Assembly (NCBI GenBank): GCA_027924585.1
Contig: BSBM01000047.1
Span: 18,968,001-19,032,000 of the forward strand
DNA from: Larix kaempferi
Taxonomy: Eukaryota; Streptophyta; Pinopsida; Pinales; Pinaceae
Length of the DNA stretch: 64,000 nt
Direction of reading: 5' to 3'
The notes under the pieces are model-generated. The model did not search any database, was not told the DNA's origin, and worked only from the letters and a program-made list of their open reading frames with translations. Position numbers and translations under genes: made by a program. The stretch's first letter is position 1; every line of letters starts with the position of its first letter. Positions 12,059 to 22,538 of this stretch are shown one piece after another.

Positions 12059-14211
12059 TGTGATATCCCTCCTTCTTTCCCTATTAGTTTGATAAATGTA
12101 TATTGAAAATTAGACGTAAATTGTAATTGCTTCTAGCGAGGAGCTCAAGGCAAAGGCCCCGCCAGAAGAACTTGTAAGCGATGTGTTAAATACCTAAGTT
12201 GTAAGTTGTAAACTTGAGAGATTGAGGGCAGCAACACAACTAGCCGACAATAGCCAAATCCACTAGGAAGAGGATGAATCATGATGGTGGGTCATCCAAA
12301 TCCTAAGAACACTCGAGAAGTGGTAAAAATGACATATCTAATACCTTAAGTGATAAGGTAATCATCCTACGTGAAAGATAAATGACTAGTCGCCGCATGC
12401 CAATATTTAACTTCAACGAACTAACTAATTTGTATCTGGTTATTGGGAAGTTCTTAACTCCAAGAGGAGTGACATGAAGTACCCTTAATAGACCCTTAAG
12501 TAGGAAAGAAGCAAAAAAATACCACTAACTAAATATTATCAATAATATTATTTTAATGTGGGTAGGAAATGGAGAGTAGGAGTTAATTATCACATATATG
12601 AAATATATGCATTAGATTATGAACTCCTAAAGATGCATAGGATCGAATGAATGGAAACTAATTTACTTAATAGGTTACCCTTTTTTGTTGTATATTATAT
12701 GCAGTAGGGAGTTGTTATGTACCTACTCAACCATAAGATGGCGCATGTATTATTCCAAGGGAGAAGAATATATTATTGAATTAAACAAAATTATTTAGTG
12801 GTTGTAATAGAGTGATTTCCGGAAATTTGTCTCTTGGAAGGGAACGCAAAGTTCATTCTAAATACCACTTGTAAAATGAGTGGAACTCCGATTCCTTTGA
12901 AGCTACCAGTTGTTGTTAGATTTGGGGGAGGTTACAAAGTGGAGGATTACTTTTAATGGGGAGGCGCTTCCAGTCAAAGGGGGGCAAAAATGTTTGGTAG
13001 AGTATTTAGCTCACCCTTGCGGCACCGGTAAGGGGGGGTTTTGGAAAGACAAACGATGTAGAGATATCTGGATCAGAGTTCAATATCGAGGTGAAGGAAA
13101 CCTCTTCCTATTGGGGATTCCTATAGGAGTCTGGAAAAGGCGATCTATTCAAGAAGAATTGATATTGCGTGATGGGGAGAAACTCGCGGAAAAGAAAAGA
13201 TAGGAGGAAAGTCTCTGTGGGAAACTTGGGAATAACGATCTCTGCGTTTGGAAAAGAACCCCGCAAAAAAAAATGTTACCTGGGCTTTTGGATGTCGCGA
13301 TCACTGTACAAGGAGTGGGTAAGCTCTGCAAATTGAACCAGTAAGTTGTTCCTGGATCGAGGTAAGGATTATTCTACGATCTGCTATATATATGTTAGTA
13401 TTATGCGTATCTTATAAGGTAAATCTCAGTAGCAGTTGTTGATTTATGATTGAAAGTCTAAAAGAATGTCTAAAAGAAATGTATCGCAAGTACTCTCAAG
13501 GAGAGATGTTGTAAAAGGTGTAAAGTAAGTTTTGATTGTGGAATGTAATTTCTCTACTTTAAGGGTCCTCTAGGAGAAGGCCATTAAGTAAAGAAAGGTC
13601 AACAATGATGCAGCAAAAGATGTTGTAGAATGTAAAGTGTTGTCTCGAAAAATGAATGAAATGACCTGCCTTTGTGGACGTAGCCCAATAGGGGTGAACC
13701 ACCTGAAATTGTTCTCTTCTTATGTGTGTATGTGTTATTGTTGTGGATATGTAATTGTTATAAGAATTCCTTGATGTCATGAGATTAAATGTATGGTTGA
13801 AGGAGATGGTGGTTCACTGAATGATATAAATGATCAAGGTATGATAAAGAGGTTGCAAAGATATGAATGATGATACAAGTTTCAATGAATAGTTATCCAA
13901 TGTTATGTTTAAAAGATGTTACTATAAATCTGATCTTATCTTTAAAATATGAATAAAGTGTCAGAATTTTGAGGTATGTTACATGAAGTTTGTAAGTACT
14001 ATCGATTTGAATATCAATTGTAGTGATTGCCAATGATATTAAATAAACTTATAAAAGTATGTTACATAGTAGCAAAGAAATCAGACTATAAATGTTTGAG
14101 GTCTTTTTATATTACTAATGCATGAGTGGTTTATGGTTAGAGGAGGATTTTTTTTTTTTTTTTCTTTCCAAAATAATACCAGCATTAATGGAGATGTTAC
14201 ATATGGTATCA
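12059..14211 (+). repeat. Element D 5' LTR (2,153 bp, internally deleted)
   Basis: It matches 17421-18760 at its start and 49738-50549 at its end. Relative to the 3' LTR it lacks about 1.46 kb at about 13398, where TATTATG runs straight into the TATCTTATAAGG segment that in the 3' copy lies after the E insertion. It also carries about 26 extra bases near 14105 (GTCTTTTTATATTACT and onward) absent from the 3' copy. A 97-codon open frame (12910-13203) is broken by TGA in the other LTR and is not a gene. Confidence 0.9.
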
Positions 14212-14213
14212 GA

Positions 14214-14225
14214 GCATTAGGTTAC
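14214..14225 (+). other. Primer-binding site of element D
   Basis: TGGTATCAGAGC two bases after GGAGATGTTACA, matching initiator tRNA-Met. It fixes the 5' LTR end and the + orientation. Confidence 0.93.
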
Positions 14226-14315
14226 AACACTAGGGCCTAATGAGCTCAACATGCGATAAGTGAGTATGAAGGTTGTTAAGTTACTAATCAATTGTTTTCG
14301 TTTCATTTTGGATGC

Positions 14316-14531
14316 ATGGATTGTACTGGAGGAGGGGAAAATGAATCTCCGAGCTCGACTTCAAGTTTCTCCCGCCAGAGCACGGGTTTCAAACACTTGG
14401 GTTTATTGGGCTCAATTGAAGAAGAACTAATACAAGTTGGTCGGACTAGAAAAGGAGCTGCATTCTATAAGCCAAGAATAAAAATTTTACTTCTAAAGAA
14501 TCGTCAAGAGGTAAGCGACAAAACTTCTTGA
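14316..14531 (+). other. Small conserved reading frame just after the PBS of element D
   Basis: ATG about 90 bp after the PBS opens 71 codons. The first 30 or so (MDC, then GENESPSSTSSF, RQSTG, KH, GL) are matched in element E at about 32709 down to 32630 on the minus strand, where nearly all differences are substitutions and the frame is kept. After that the two diverge. No known family is recognised. The position is that of a gag start and of a packaging signal; the conservation could therefore be for RNA rather than protein. Weak as a gene, good as a conserved block. Confidence 0.4.
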
Positions 14532-16820
14532 AATTGCAAGTAAGTACGTACGAGTTTACTGAAGAGTTATTATTAGAGTATCTATTTGTGAACATTGCAT
14601 AAGTTCATTTGACATTTGAATGATCTTCTATGGATAACACTAGACAATGAATATTTCCTCACCCTTTACAATTACTTTCATTGAAGGACAAGAAAGTACT
14701 CTTTTAATTAGTTAGATTATTGGAGTTAAGTCTTATGAAATAAGTACTTGCAAGGGAGTAAAAGCAGGTATTGGAAGTGATGAAGTTTATAGTATAAACA
14801 GACCCTTCTATATTCTGTTAACATGATCGTTCAATTTAAATGTTTATTACCACATCGTACGTCTATTTTTATCCTCGATAGTTAATATCTTTCAGTTTCA
14901 ACAAATTCGAATAAGTACGGTAGATGCATGTTATGAACTTAGGTAATTAATCGATTTGATTAACCCAATGGTCCAGATTTCCAAAATATAAGAGGTATCT
15001 GTTCTTTTAGTTATGATGGAAGCATAGTCATATTAATGATATATTTTGTTCCTTAATACGATATACATTATATTACAAAGGTATAAATTAGGAACTATTG
15101 GTTTTGATAGATGTGCTAAGCTAATATTTCATAAGGAGTATAGCCTTATTGGACTTAGACATGTAGATTCTTGTTCACAAAGAAAATTAACTTTAATAGT
15201 GTGAATTTCTATGACCAAGAAATAGTTATAATTTCTTTAAAAGAGTATATGTGTACTCTAAGTAGTTAAAGTATATGCATATGATGAAAATGCATTTTTA
15301 ATATCCCTTATTTTCGTGATCTCTACTGGGAAAGTTAAGATAATTGAGTAGTTGTTATAAAAGTTGTGTTCGACGTTTATGAAATGGGAGTATACATTAT
15401 ATGCATGTACACTTGACTACCTATTTCATTATATTCATAAGATGTTGAGTATAGTACTAATATGAGTTAAATGCAAATAGACTTGTACCTTGGCATAAGA
15501 GGAGTATATAATAAGTAGATATTGGGCCTCCTGTATAAAGGTATGCGATTATCTTGATAAAAGTGTGCAAATATATATATGTTGTTTCTTACATGATATG
15601 AGAACATACAAGGAAAAGTTGGATAAATAAAATAGGAATCGTGTGAAAAATGGAAAGATATAGCATCTTTCCAAATAAGTTATGAGACTAAATAAATTAG
15701 GGTTTAATCCCAGTCCCTGGATTTCATGAGAAGGAAGGAAGTTACAAGTGAAATAAACTCTCACTAGTTCTTACTATGTGTCATGATTTATTTTGTTATT
15801 TGATTATACTATCTTAGGATGATGTGGTGTATTGTGTATTGGTGACATATTTCGGATTGAGGTTATTACAGAGATTAGTATAATGAAGAATGAGTTACAT
15901 CGAAGGAGAATATACGATCATGGAAATTCTCCTTGTGAGATATTTCTTCTTATGTATATTGACGGTTTACTAATCGCCAGAGTTTATAATTTGTTGAGAT
16001 TAGAGATAACTGAATATGACTAAAGTGTATGTGAGAGAATGAAGTATGAAATGTATTGTGTTACAACTTTCATATACGAAAATCTATGAAGTTGAAGTTG
16101 GCATAGTTACAAGTAGTAACATGAAGAGGGTTACTTATTATGTCAAAATTAAGAAAGAAACACTTATATGCTTAAAGGTGAGTTACCTTGAGTAGTTAAA
16201 TAGGATACAGATCCTTATTAAACGGTGTTGTGATAAACAGAGGTATTTGACCCTTCCAACATGGGTGCATACCAGTTTCGTTGTTTTACTCGCAAAAGTT
16301 TAAGTAAGAAAAGAATGTTTATTTTAGTTAATCAAGTATAAACATTATAGTACGAATGATGATCATATTTTTATGCATAAGAAAAGATATTCTTACAAAT
16401 ATTTTATTTTGTTACCAACGGGTGAATTTGAATTTGCCAGATGGTCAAACATTTTGTGGAATTTGTGGAAAGACAAGAGCATAAATGTTATGCATGGTAA
16501 AATAAGGAGTGAGGAATTAAGATTCACATCACAATTGTTACTTATTCTTTTAAAAATGTTGATAATTATTGTTGAACAAAGCACTCAACCCAGATTGGTC
16601 AGAGTAATCGTATGGGTACAGAATGTAATATGACGAAATAAAGTGATTAAATTGAAGGTGATTTTTCTAGACTCAAGCAAGCGGCTTGGGGAAAATAAAT
16701 TCCGGGACTCAAGCGAGAAAGCTTGGGGGGAATTGTGTAAAGAGTGTTGTAATGGCATTGAAATACTCTCTAAAATCAAGGATTGAACAGCCACTATAAT
16801 TCTTGGAGAATCGGCTGGCT

Positions 16821-16845
16821 GTAAGACCTAGGCAAGCTATAAGAA
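16821..16845 (+). promoter_or_regulatory. LTR-promoter-like block inside element D
   Basis: GTAAGACCTAGGCAAGCTAT closely matches element G's LTR promoter (GTAAGACCTAGGCAAAAACT, then ATAAAAGGG at 33451-33476). Similarity extends upstream (ACTCTCTAAAATCAAGGA against ACCCTGAAAATCAGGGA) and downstream through GGGAGGCAGGAAGCTGCTTAGTAT to the first minisatellite unit. Here it lies about 580 bp upstream of the 3' LTR, not in the LTR. Confidence 0.5.
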
Positions 16846-16884
16846 AATGTATATGTGGGAGGCAGGAAGCTGCTTAGTATACAT

Positions 16885-17066
16885 GAAAGAAATGTTTGTT
16901 GCGTGAGCACTAAGGTGTTAGGCAAGACATGAATGAAATGTTTGCTGTGTGAGCACTAAGGTGTTAGGAAAAACATGAGAGAAATGTTTGCTGCGTGAGC
17001 ACTAAGGTGTTAGGAAAGACATGAGAGAAAGGATTGTTGCGTGAGCACTAAGGTGTTAGGCAAGAA
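16885..17066 (+). repeat. 46-bp minisatellite of element D (4 units)
   Basis: Four units of about 46 bp, each with TGCGTGAGCACTAAGGTGTT followed by AGG(C/A)AAGACATGAGAGAAATG or a close variant. Element E has the same unit with a different second half, expanded to about nine copies. Element G has one copy of the first half in its LTR (about 33528 and 41908). Confidence 0.85.
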
Positions 17067-17083
17067 TTTCCTCGATCAAGTGA

Positions 17084-17278
17084 ATGATGTTTGTTGATTT
17101 AGTCAACAGTATAGAATCATGGAGCGTTAGATTTATTCCATATATTGCAAGTGATATGTGCAATAAAGAACTCATGATTTATGTTTTTGAGTTTGATTAT
17201 GGGTTTGATGATAAAGTTGTTGCTAAACAATTTTTCTTTGAATCTCGGTTTTGTAGTCGGAAATGTAGATATGACTAA
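17084..17278 (+). other. Small reading frame near the 3' end of element D, also traceable in E
   Basis: ATGATG opens 64 codons right after the minisatellite. In element E (minus strand, about 22945 down to 22675) the same place also begins ATGATG, encoding MMCFDKVN against MMFVDLVN here, then breaks at a stop and an A-rich insertion. The ends also correspond (EFDYGFDD and FCSRKCRYD here; EFGYGIDE and FCSRKYRFD in E). Cys/Arg/Lys-rich end; no signal peptide, no membrane segment and no known domain. It could be a degenerate piece of a former protein or a real accessory frame. Unrecognised. Confidence 0.35.
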
Positions 17279-17289
17279 TGGCAACTTAT

Positions 17290-17406
17290 GGAAAATTCAT
17301 GAAAGTCTGAAGAAGGTCAAAATTGAAATGATGAAGCAAGAAGAGGATGACTCCAGAAGAGAAGACGAACTGGTAAAATTTATGACCACCGAGGATGGTG
17401 TTATTT
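17290..17406 (+). pseudogene. Remnant of pol C-terminal tail in element D
   Basis: The stretch encodes KIHESLKKVKIEMMKQ and ends TTEDGVIL just before the PPT. Element E has KIHERLKKVKIEITKQ and TEDDVIFKGERM, and element G ends pol-side with TEDSVHNKGARM at 41420-41452. The TED-V motif thus sits at the same distance from the PPT in an autonomous element and two non-coding ones, which suggests the non-coding elements descend from a coding ancestor. The charged part may form a short coiled coil (inference). Confidence 0.5.
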
Positions 17407-17420
17407 TAAGTGGAGGAGGA
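17407..17420 (+). other. Polypurine tract of element D
   Basis: TAAGTGGAGGAGGA directly before the 3' LTR start TGTGATATCCC; primer for plus-strand synthesis. Confidence 0.85.
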
Positions 17421-17489
17421 TGTGATATCCCTCCTTCTTTCCCTATTAGTTTGATAAATGTATATTGAAAATTACATGTAAATTGTAAT

Positions 17490-17532
17490 TTCTTCTGGCG
17501 AGGAGCTCAAGGCCAAGGCCCCTCCAGAAGAA
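17490..17532 (+). repeat. Conserved U3 hairpin, element D
   Basis: A 9-bp perfect stem, TTCTTCTGG with CCAGAAGAA, around GAGGAGCTCAAGGCCAAGG and CCCCT. It lies about 70 bp from the LTR start. The 5' LTR copy is at about 12128-12169 with one stem change. Counterparts with different stems and the same loop are at 22435-22467, 48299-48331 and 55288-55329 on the opposite strand. Confidence 0.65.
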
Positions 17533-18877
17533 CTTGTAAGCGATGTGTTAAATACCTAAGTTGTAAGTTGTAAACTTGAGAGATTGAGGGCAGCGACACA
17601 ACTAGCCGACGATAGCCAAATCCACTAGGAAGAGGATGAATCATGATGGTGGGTCATCCAAATCCTAAGAACACTCGAGAAGTGGTAAAAATGACATATC
17701 TAATACGTTAAGTGATAAGGTAATCATCCTACGTGAAAGATACATGACTAGTCGCCGCATGCCAATATTTAACATCGACGAACTAACTAATTTGTATCTG
17801 GTTATTGGGAAGTTCTTAACTCCAAGAGGAGTGACATGAAGTACCCTTAATAGACCCTTAAGTAGGAAAGAAGCTAAAAAGTACCACTAACTAAATATTA
17901 TCAATAATATTATTTTAATGTGGGTAGGAAATGGAGAGTAGGAGTTAATTATCACATATATGAAATATATGCATTAGATTATGAACTCCTAAAGATGCAT
18001 AGGATCGAATGAATGGAAACTAATTTACTTAATAGGTTACCCTTTTTTGTTGTATATTATATGCAGTAGGGAGTTGTTACGTACCTACTCAACCATAAGA
18101 TGGCGCATGTATTATTCCAAGGGAGAAGAATATATTATTGAATTAAACAAAATTGTTTAGTGGTTGTAATAGAGCGATTTCCGGAAATTTGTCTCTTGGA
18201 AGGGAACGCAAAGTTCATTCTAACTACCGCTTGTAAAATGAGTGGAACTCCAATTCCTTTGAAGCTACCAGTTGTTGTTAGATTTGGGGGAGGTTACAAA
18301 GTGGAGGATTACTTTTAATGGGGAGGCGCTTCCAGTGAAAGGGGGGGAAAAACGTTTGGTAGAGTATTTAGCTCACCCTTGCGGCACCGGTAAGGGGGGG
18401 TTTTGGAAAGACAAATGATGTAGAGATATCTAGATCAGAGTTCAATCTTGAGGTGAAGGAAGCCTCTTCCTATTGGGGATTCCTACAGGAGTCTGGAAAA
18501 GGTGATCTATTCAAGAAGAATTGATCTTGTGTGATGGGGAGAAACTCGCGGAAAAGAAAAGATAGGAGGAAAAACTATGTGGGGAAACCTGGGAATAACG
18601 ATCTCTGCGTCTGGAAAAGAACCCCGCAAAAAAAATGTTACCTGGGCTTTTGGATGTCGTGATCACTGTACAAGGAGTGGGTAAGCTCTGCAAATTGAAC
18701 TAGTAAGTTGTTCCTGGATCGAGGTAAGGATTATTCTACGATCTGCTATATATATGTCAGTATTCTGTGTATGGAACTGCTAGTTGATGAATGCGATTTG
18801 CTTGTGCATTTAACTGCTTCGCATTATCTACATATCTGTAGGGTCAGAGTTGACCTTCCGATTTCATCAATACGTGA

Positions 18878-18882
18878 TGAGA
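18878..18882. repeat. Target-site duplication of element E (left copy, TGAGA)
   Basis: TGAGA precedes 18883 and recurs at 48390-48394 after the other end of E. Removing E and one copy rejoins element D's LTR. Confidence 0.92.
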
Positions 18883-19449
18883 TGTAACATACCCTTTAAC
18901 AAACCCTTCACCGCACATGATAAAGATAAATAAATCACTTCTTTCTGCCAGAATATTATAATCAAGTTAGTTGTTCCATTTATGAGAACGGTCACAAACT
19001 TGTTTACCTGTAGTTAGTATTTTCGTGGATTTTCAAAATCCTTCCAACAACTATCCAAAATTATTTATAGAACTTGTTATGCCTGGATTTTAAGCAACTT
19101 TGCGATTTTACTTAAGAACACTTCAAGTACTTCAATTATAATGGATACATTACACCTACCCTATGTCCATGCTTCATCATATTAACATATTAACATATAC
19201 TCGAATATCGCCATCATTACCTTTGAACATCTTCATACAATTCATAACCATTTGTCATAACTATTTATATTTTGCAAGCCTTAAATATACTTATAAGACG
19301 ACAACATGATACTATATTCAACATATTTAAATGACGGACCATACACTTATAAGATCTTATCCACATGGACAACATAATAACCATTCAATACATTTTAACA
19401 ATAATTCACATGACAATAATACACCAACCATCATACACCATATATAAAC

Positions 19450-19482
19450 GTGGTTCACCCAAAACTTGGGCTACGTCCACAA
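19450..19482 (-). repeat. Conserved U5-side stem-loop, element E
   Basis: Plus-strand reading is GTGGTTCACCC, AAAACTT, GGGCTACGTCC, with the inner stem CCCAA-AAC-TTGGG. The same arms occur in D (about 13675-13703 and 50043-50073) and in J (62463-62492), where the stem is CCCAC-TAT-GTGGG. I recall similar GGACGTAG...GAACCAC motifs in many plant LTRs. Confidence 0.6.
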
Positions 19483-19919
19483 CACCCGTCGCAATATATT
19501 ATTTCATCAAAATAATAATTACATCTTGCAACTCAGCGGTTGCATTATTTACCTTCCATTACCTGGAAGTCTCTCTCATGGAGAGCATCTTCTAACATTC
19601 AAAGTGAGAAGCCTTACCATTAATTCCCATAGTTTACACATGATAATACCTATATTAGCTATGTACTCAACATACACTAATTATGTTTTATCCGAGTAGA
19701 AAACCCACCTTACTAACCTTTATACAATATGACATTTTCAAATAGATCTATCCCAACCCATTTCAAGAAAAGTATCTTCTCTGATCTTAAAAAGACATAG
19801 ACATTAAGTCCTTGTACTTACAACTCTAAATTAAGGATAAACCCCATTTCTAGTTTTTGCATAGAAGTGAGTACTGTACTTTTAAAACCTTTTTGTCTAT
19901 AAAAGGTCAATACTATGGC

Positions 19920-19982
<63 letters not shown>

Positions 19983-22434
19983 CCCACATCAGACCACCAC
20001 TATACCATCCCGAGCTAAGAATTGATACAAAAGATTAGCGTATGCATACAATAAATCAATTGAAGCTAAGCATGCATTTTAAGATGTCTACTCTAAAATT
20101 ATAGAGAGGTCGTCCCGATCATTCCAGTCGCTAAGTTGCTAACTAGATATCCGATCCTCTTCCGAGATCATTGCATGTATAGAAATTTATCTGATAAAGA
20201 TATATACATCTCTAGTTTTGCCAGGGATTCAAATTTAATGAAAAACAAATATAATAATGAATCCCACAACTCTAATCCTACCGAGATCATATGACTTCTG
20301 GATGTTATTCTTTTCTGACAGGGCCTTCATTAAACAAAGTTGTAGCTACTGTAACTATTTGTAAAAGATCTTATACTTTTTGGGCGCTATTCACTTGGTG
20401 ACAAAGATCAATCTTAAACAATGTAAAGATGCATGAAGAAGATCTACATGAGCTCAGTTCTTATCGGGGCACCTAAACCTTTGTTGACAGAGATCCAAAT
20501 TAACCAATGAAAATACATAGAGAGTAACTATACGATGTCTGTCCTAACTGGGCGTTTTTTCCGATCATACACTCATTCAAACAGGGTTAGTGCATTTTTC
20601 AATTCTTACCAAGATCTACAAAAGCAGAATGAAAACCCTTATGACTATCTATGTGGGTTCTCTTTAAAAGGTAGAACTTTGTAATTAAAAACAGGTTTAG
20701 TGTATTCAATACAAAGGTTGGCATGTAAGAGAGCTAAATCAACACCGCCAAATTTATATAACAATAGAACTCAAGCCAACCGAAACAATCCAAAACATTG
20801 CCAAATTCATATAACAACAGAGCGGGAGAAATCAATTTGCAGAAAATACTCCAAATACAGAAAAGTAAAAATGTCAAAGCTCTTCATCCTGCCAAGGCGT
20901 TCGACGGAGTATCAAGTGACCAACCAGGGTTTCATTCCTTAACCGGGGTTGCATTCCTTCATTCTACCCTAATGGCATAAACGTGAAAGGTCCGACGCTT
21001 GGGTGTAAGACGAGGTGATTTTCATGAAATAGTTACCCTTCAAACCAAGCACCTAAACCGAAGGAAGTACATTATATACTCCCACTAAGAATCAAAATGA
21101 GCCGAACATTTAAATGAATGGATCCACAAATTCAAAACCAGCAAAAGAGTTGCATACATTTTGAAGAGAAAAGATTGATCTGCAGAATTAAATACAGGTT
21201 TAGTGTATTCAATACAAAGGTTGGCATGTAAGAGATCTAAATCAACGCTGCCAAATTTATATAACAACAGAACTCAAGCCAACTGAAACAATCCAAAACA
21301 TTGCCAAATTCATATAACAACAGAAAGGTAAATCTTTTCTAACATCTACTGTGGCAGAAACCATCATTTCAGATGGGATCAACACCAGCATCAACCATTC
21401 AACGAAATAGAGATCTTTATAGATCCACGCTAGCATCATAAATAATAATAGAATAGATATTAACAAAAATGGATCCATGCTAGCAATATATATATCAACA
21501 GGAAAGTTAAGCCATGTGTAACCTCTGGGAAAGACCAAGCCCGAGTTCCCCTTCAACTACGCAGATCTCAATCTCAACTGAGCACGACATTTTCTAAGGT
21601 CCATTCTCCAGGAAGAACTGCCAAGAAGGAAGAAAACCCCTTTCACGCAGAACCAAGAGAGATCTACCACCATATTCGAATATGCTGAGATTTTTTGTCT
21701 TGTAAACGCCAATCCAAATACTAAAATCCAATGCTCAGAAAATGATAGAGCATAACGCCCCCCCTTCACTTCAGCGACTACTCCACTTTATAACCCAAGG
21801 CTTTACTTGCTCACATTGGGAAATCCGCTTAGGATCCCAGTGACAAATGGCGCTTCACCAAGTCTGTCACTCTTTCGAGGAGACAACCCTGTGTTGATTT
21901 CGCCTAAATATTCTCCCCAAATCTTTCTACCGAACTCCACTAAGTTGATAGGGGTAGTGTGCCATTTGGTGTAACTTTTAAATAAATAATATATATAGAT
22001 ATATATATTATATTTAATGCATATGAACCTCTAATTGATCCACAAATTAAATATATATATCTTTATCAATATACTATATTTAAATGCCTATGAATCTCTA
22101 ATTGATCCATCATATGAAAGAAAGGCAAAACCCTCCTAACATAATTATATAACTTATTAAGAGGTTGCGTTGAGTAACTACTCTCTCAATCTATGACGAC
22201 AATACCTATAAATATTTAAGGTTGATCCGTAAACCACTTACTCATCTTCAAGTGCCCATGGCACTAAGATGACACCTATAATCTATTATCAGACTTTTGA
22301 AGGATGTCACGCCCTTCGCCTTTCCCCTAGTGGCTTCACTTTCCCATCACTTAGTTGTGACAAACGTTTGATCTCTTAGTTTATGAATCATCATTACAAT
22401 TTAGGAAATAATTAACAATGCTTGCAATGTTATC

Positions 22435-22467
22435 TGGTGGGGCCTTGGCCTTGGGCTCCTCACCAGA
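22435..22467 (-). repeat. Conserved U3 hairpin, element E 3' LTR
   Basis: Stem CTGGTG with CACCAG around GGGCCTTGGCCTTGGGCTCC (plus-strand reading). It lies about 60 bp from the U3 end. The 5' LTR copy is at 48299-48331. Confidence 0.65.
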
Positions 22468-22525
22468 AATCATGTACTATTCTTTCTAATTAGATAATGG
22501 TAGGGGTAGAGGAGGGATGTTACAT

Positions 22526-22538
22526 CCTTTCCCCCTTA
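22526..22538 (-). other. Polypurine tract of element E
   Basis: Minus-strand AAGGGGGAAAGGA directly before TGTAACATCCC. A textbook PPT, which fixes orientation. Confidence 0.92.

Larger units (their letters stand above)
14226..17406 (+). other. Non-coding internal region of element D
   Basis: About 3.2 kb without recognisable retroviral domains. Four blocks are shared with element E (opposite strand in the window): 14285-14420 with 32640-32790; 16430-16590 with 30560-30740; the 46-bp minisatellite at 16885-17066 with 30202-30535 and 22930-23012; and 17070-17420 with 22526-22925. The middle (about 14540-16400) is A+T-rich and I see nothing definite in it. Near 3' end there is a promoter-like block resembling element G's LTR. 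Confidence 0.75.
17421..18882 (+). repeat. Element D 3' LTR, first part
   Basis: It matches 12059-13400 closely. A hairpin lies at 17490-17532: TTCTTCTGG and CCAGAAGAA around the constant loop GAGGAGCTCAAGGCCAAGG. The LTR is cut after TGAGA by element E at 18883 and resumes at 48395. A possible TATA (CTATATATATG) is at about 18747. Confidence 0.92.
18883..22525 (-). repeat. Element E 3' LTR (3,643 bp)
   Basis: Uninterrupted copy. It reads TGTAACATCCC at 22525 to GGGTATGTTACA at 18883 on the minus strand. It matches the split 5' LTR closely throughout. It holds a TA run of about 56 bp (19923-19978), where the other LTR has about 18 bp; a stem-loop at about 19450-19482; and the U3 hairpin at 22435-22467. 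A diverged direct repeat (about 20690-20830 and 21192-21330) is present in both LTRs. Open frames in it are short and unsupported. Confidence 0.93.

Noticed and set aside
12910-13203. 97-codon open frame in D's 5' LTR
   Set aside because: The 3' LTR copy (about 18270-18570) is broken by TGA at the matching codon, and no domain is seen.
15832-16023. Possible RT-like motif (LLMYIDGLLIARV) in D
   Set aside because: Isolated, lacks the Asp pair and any neighbouring RT motif.
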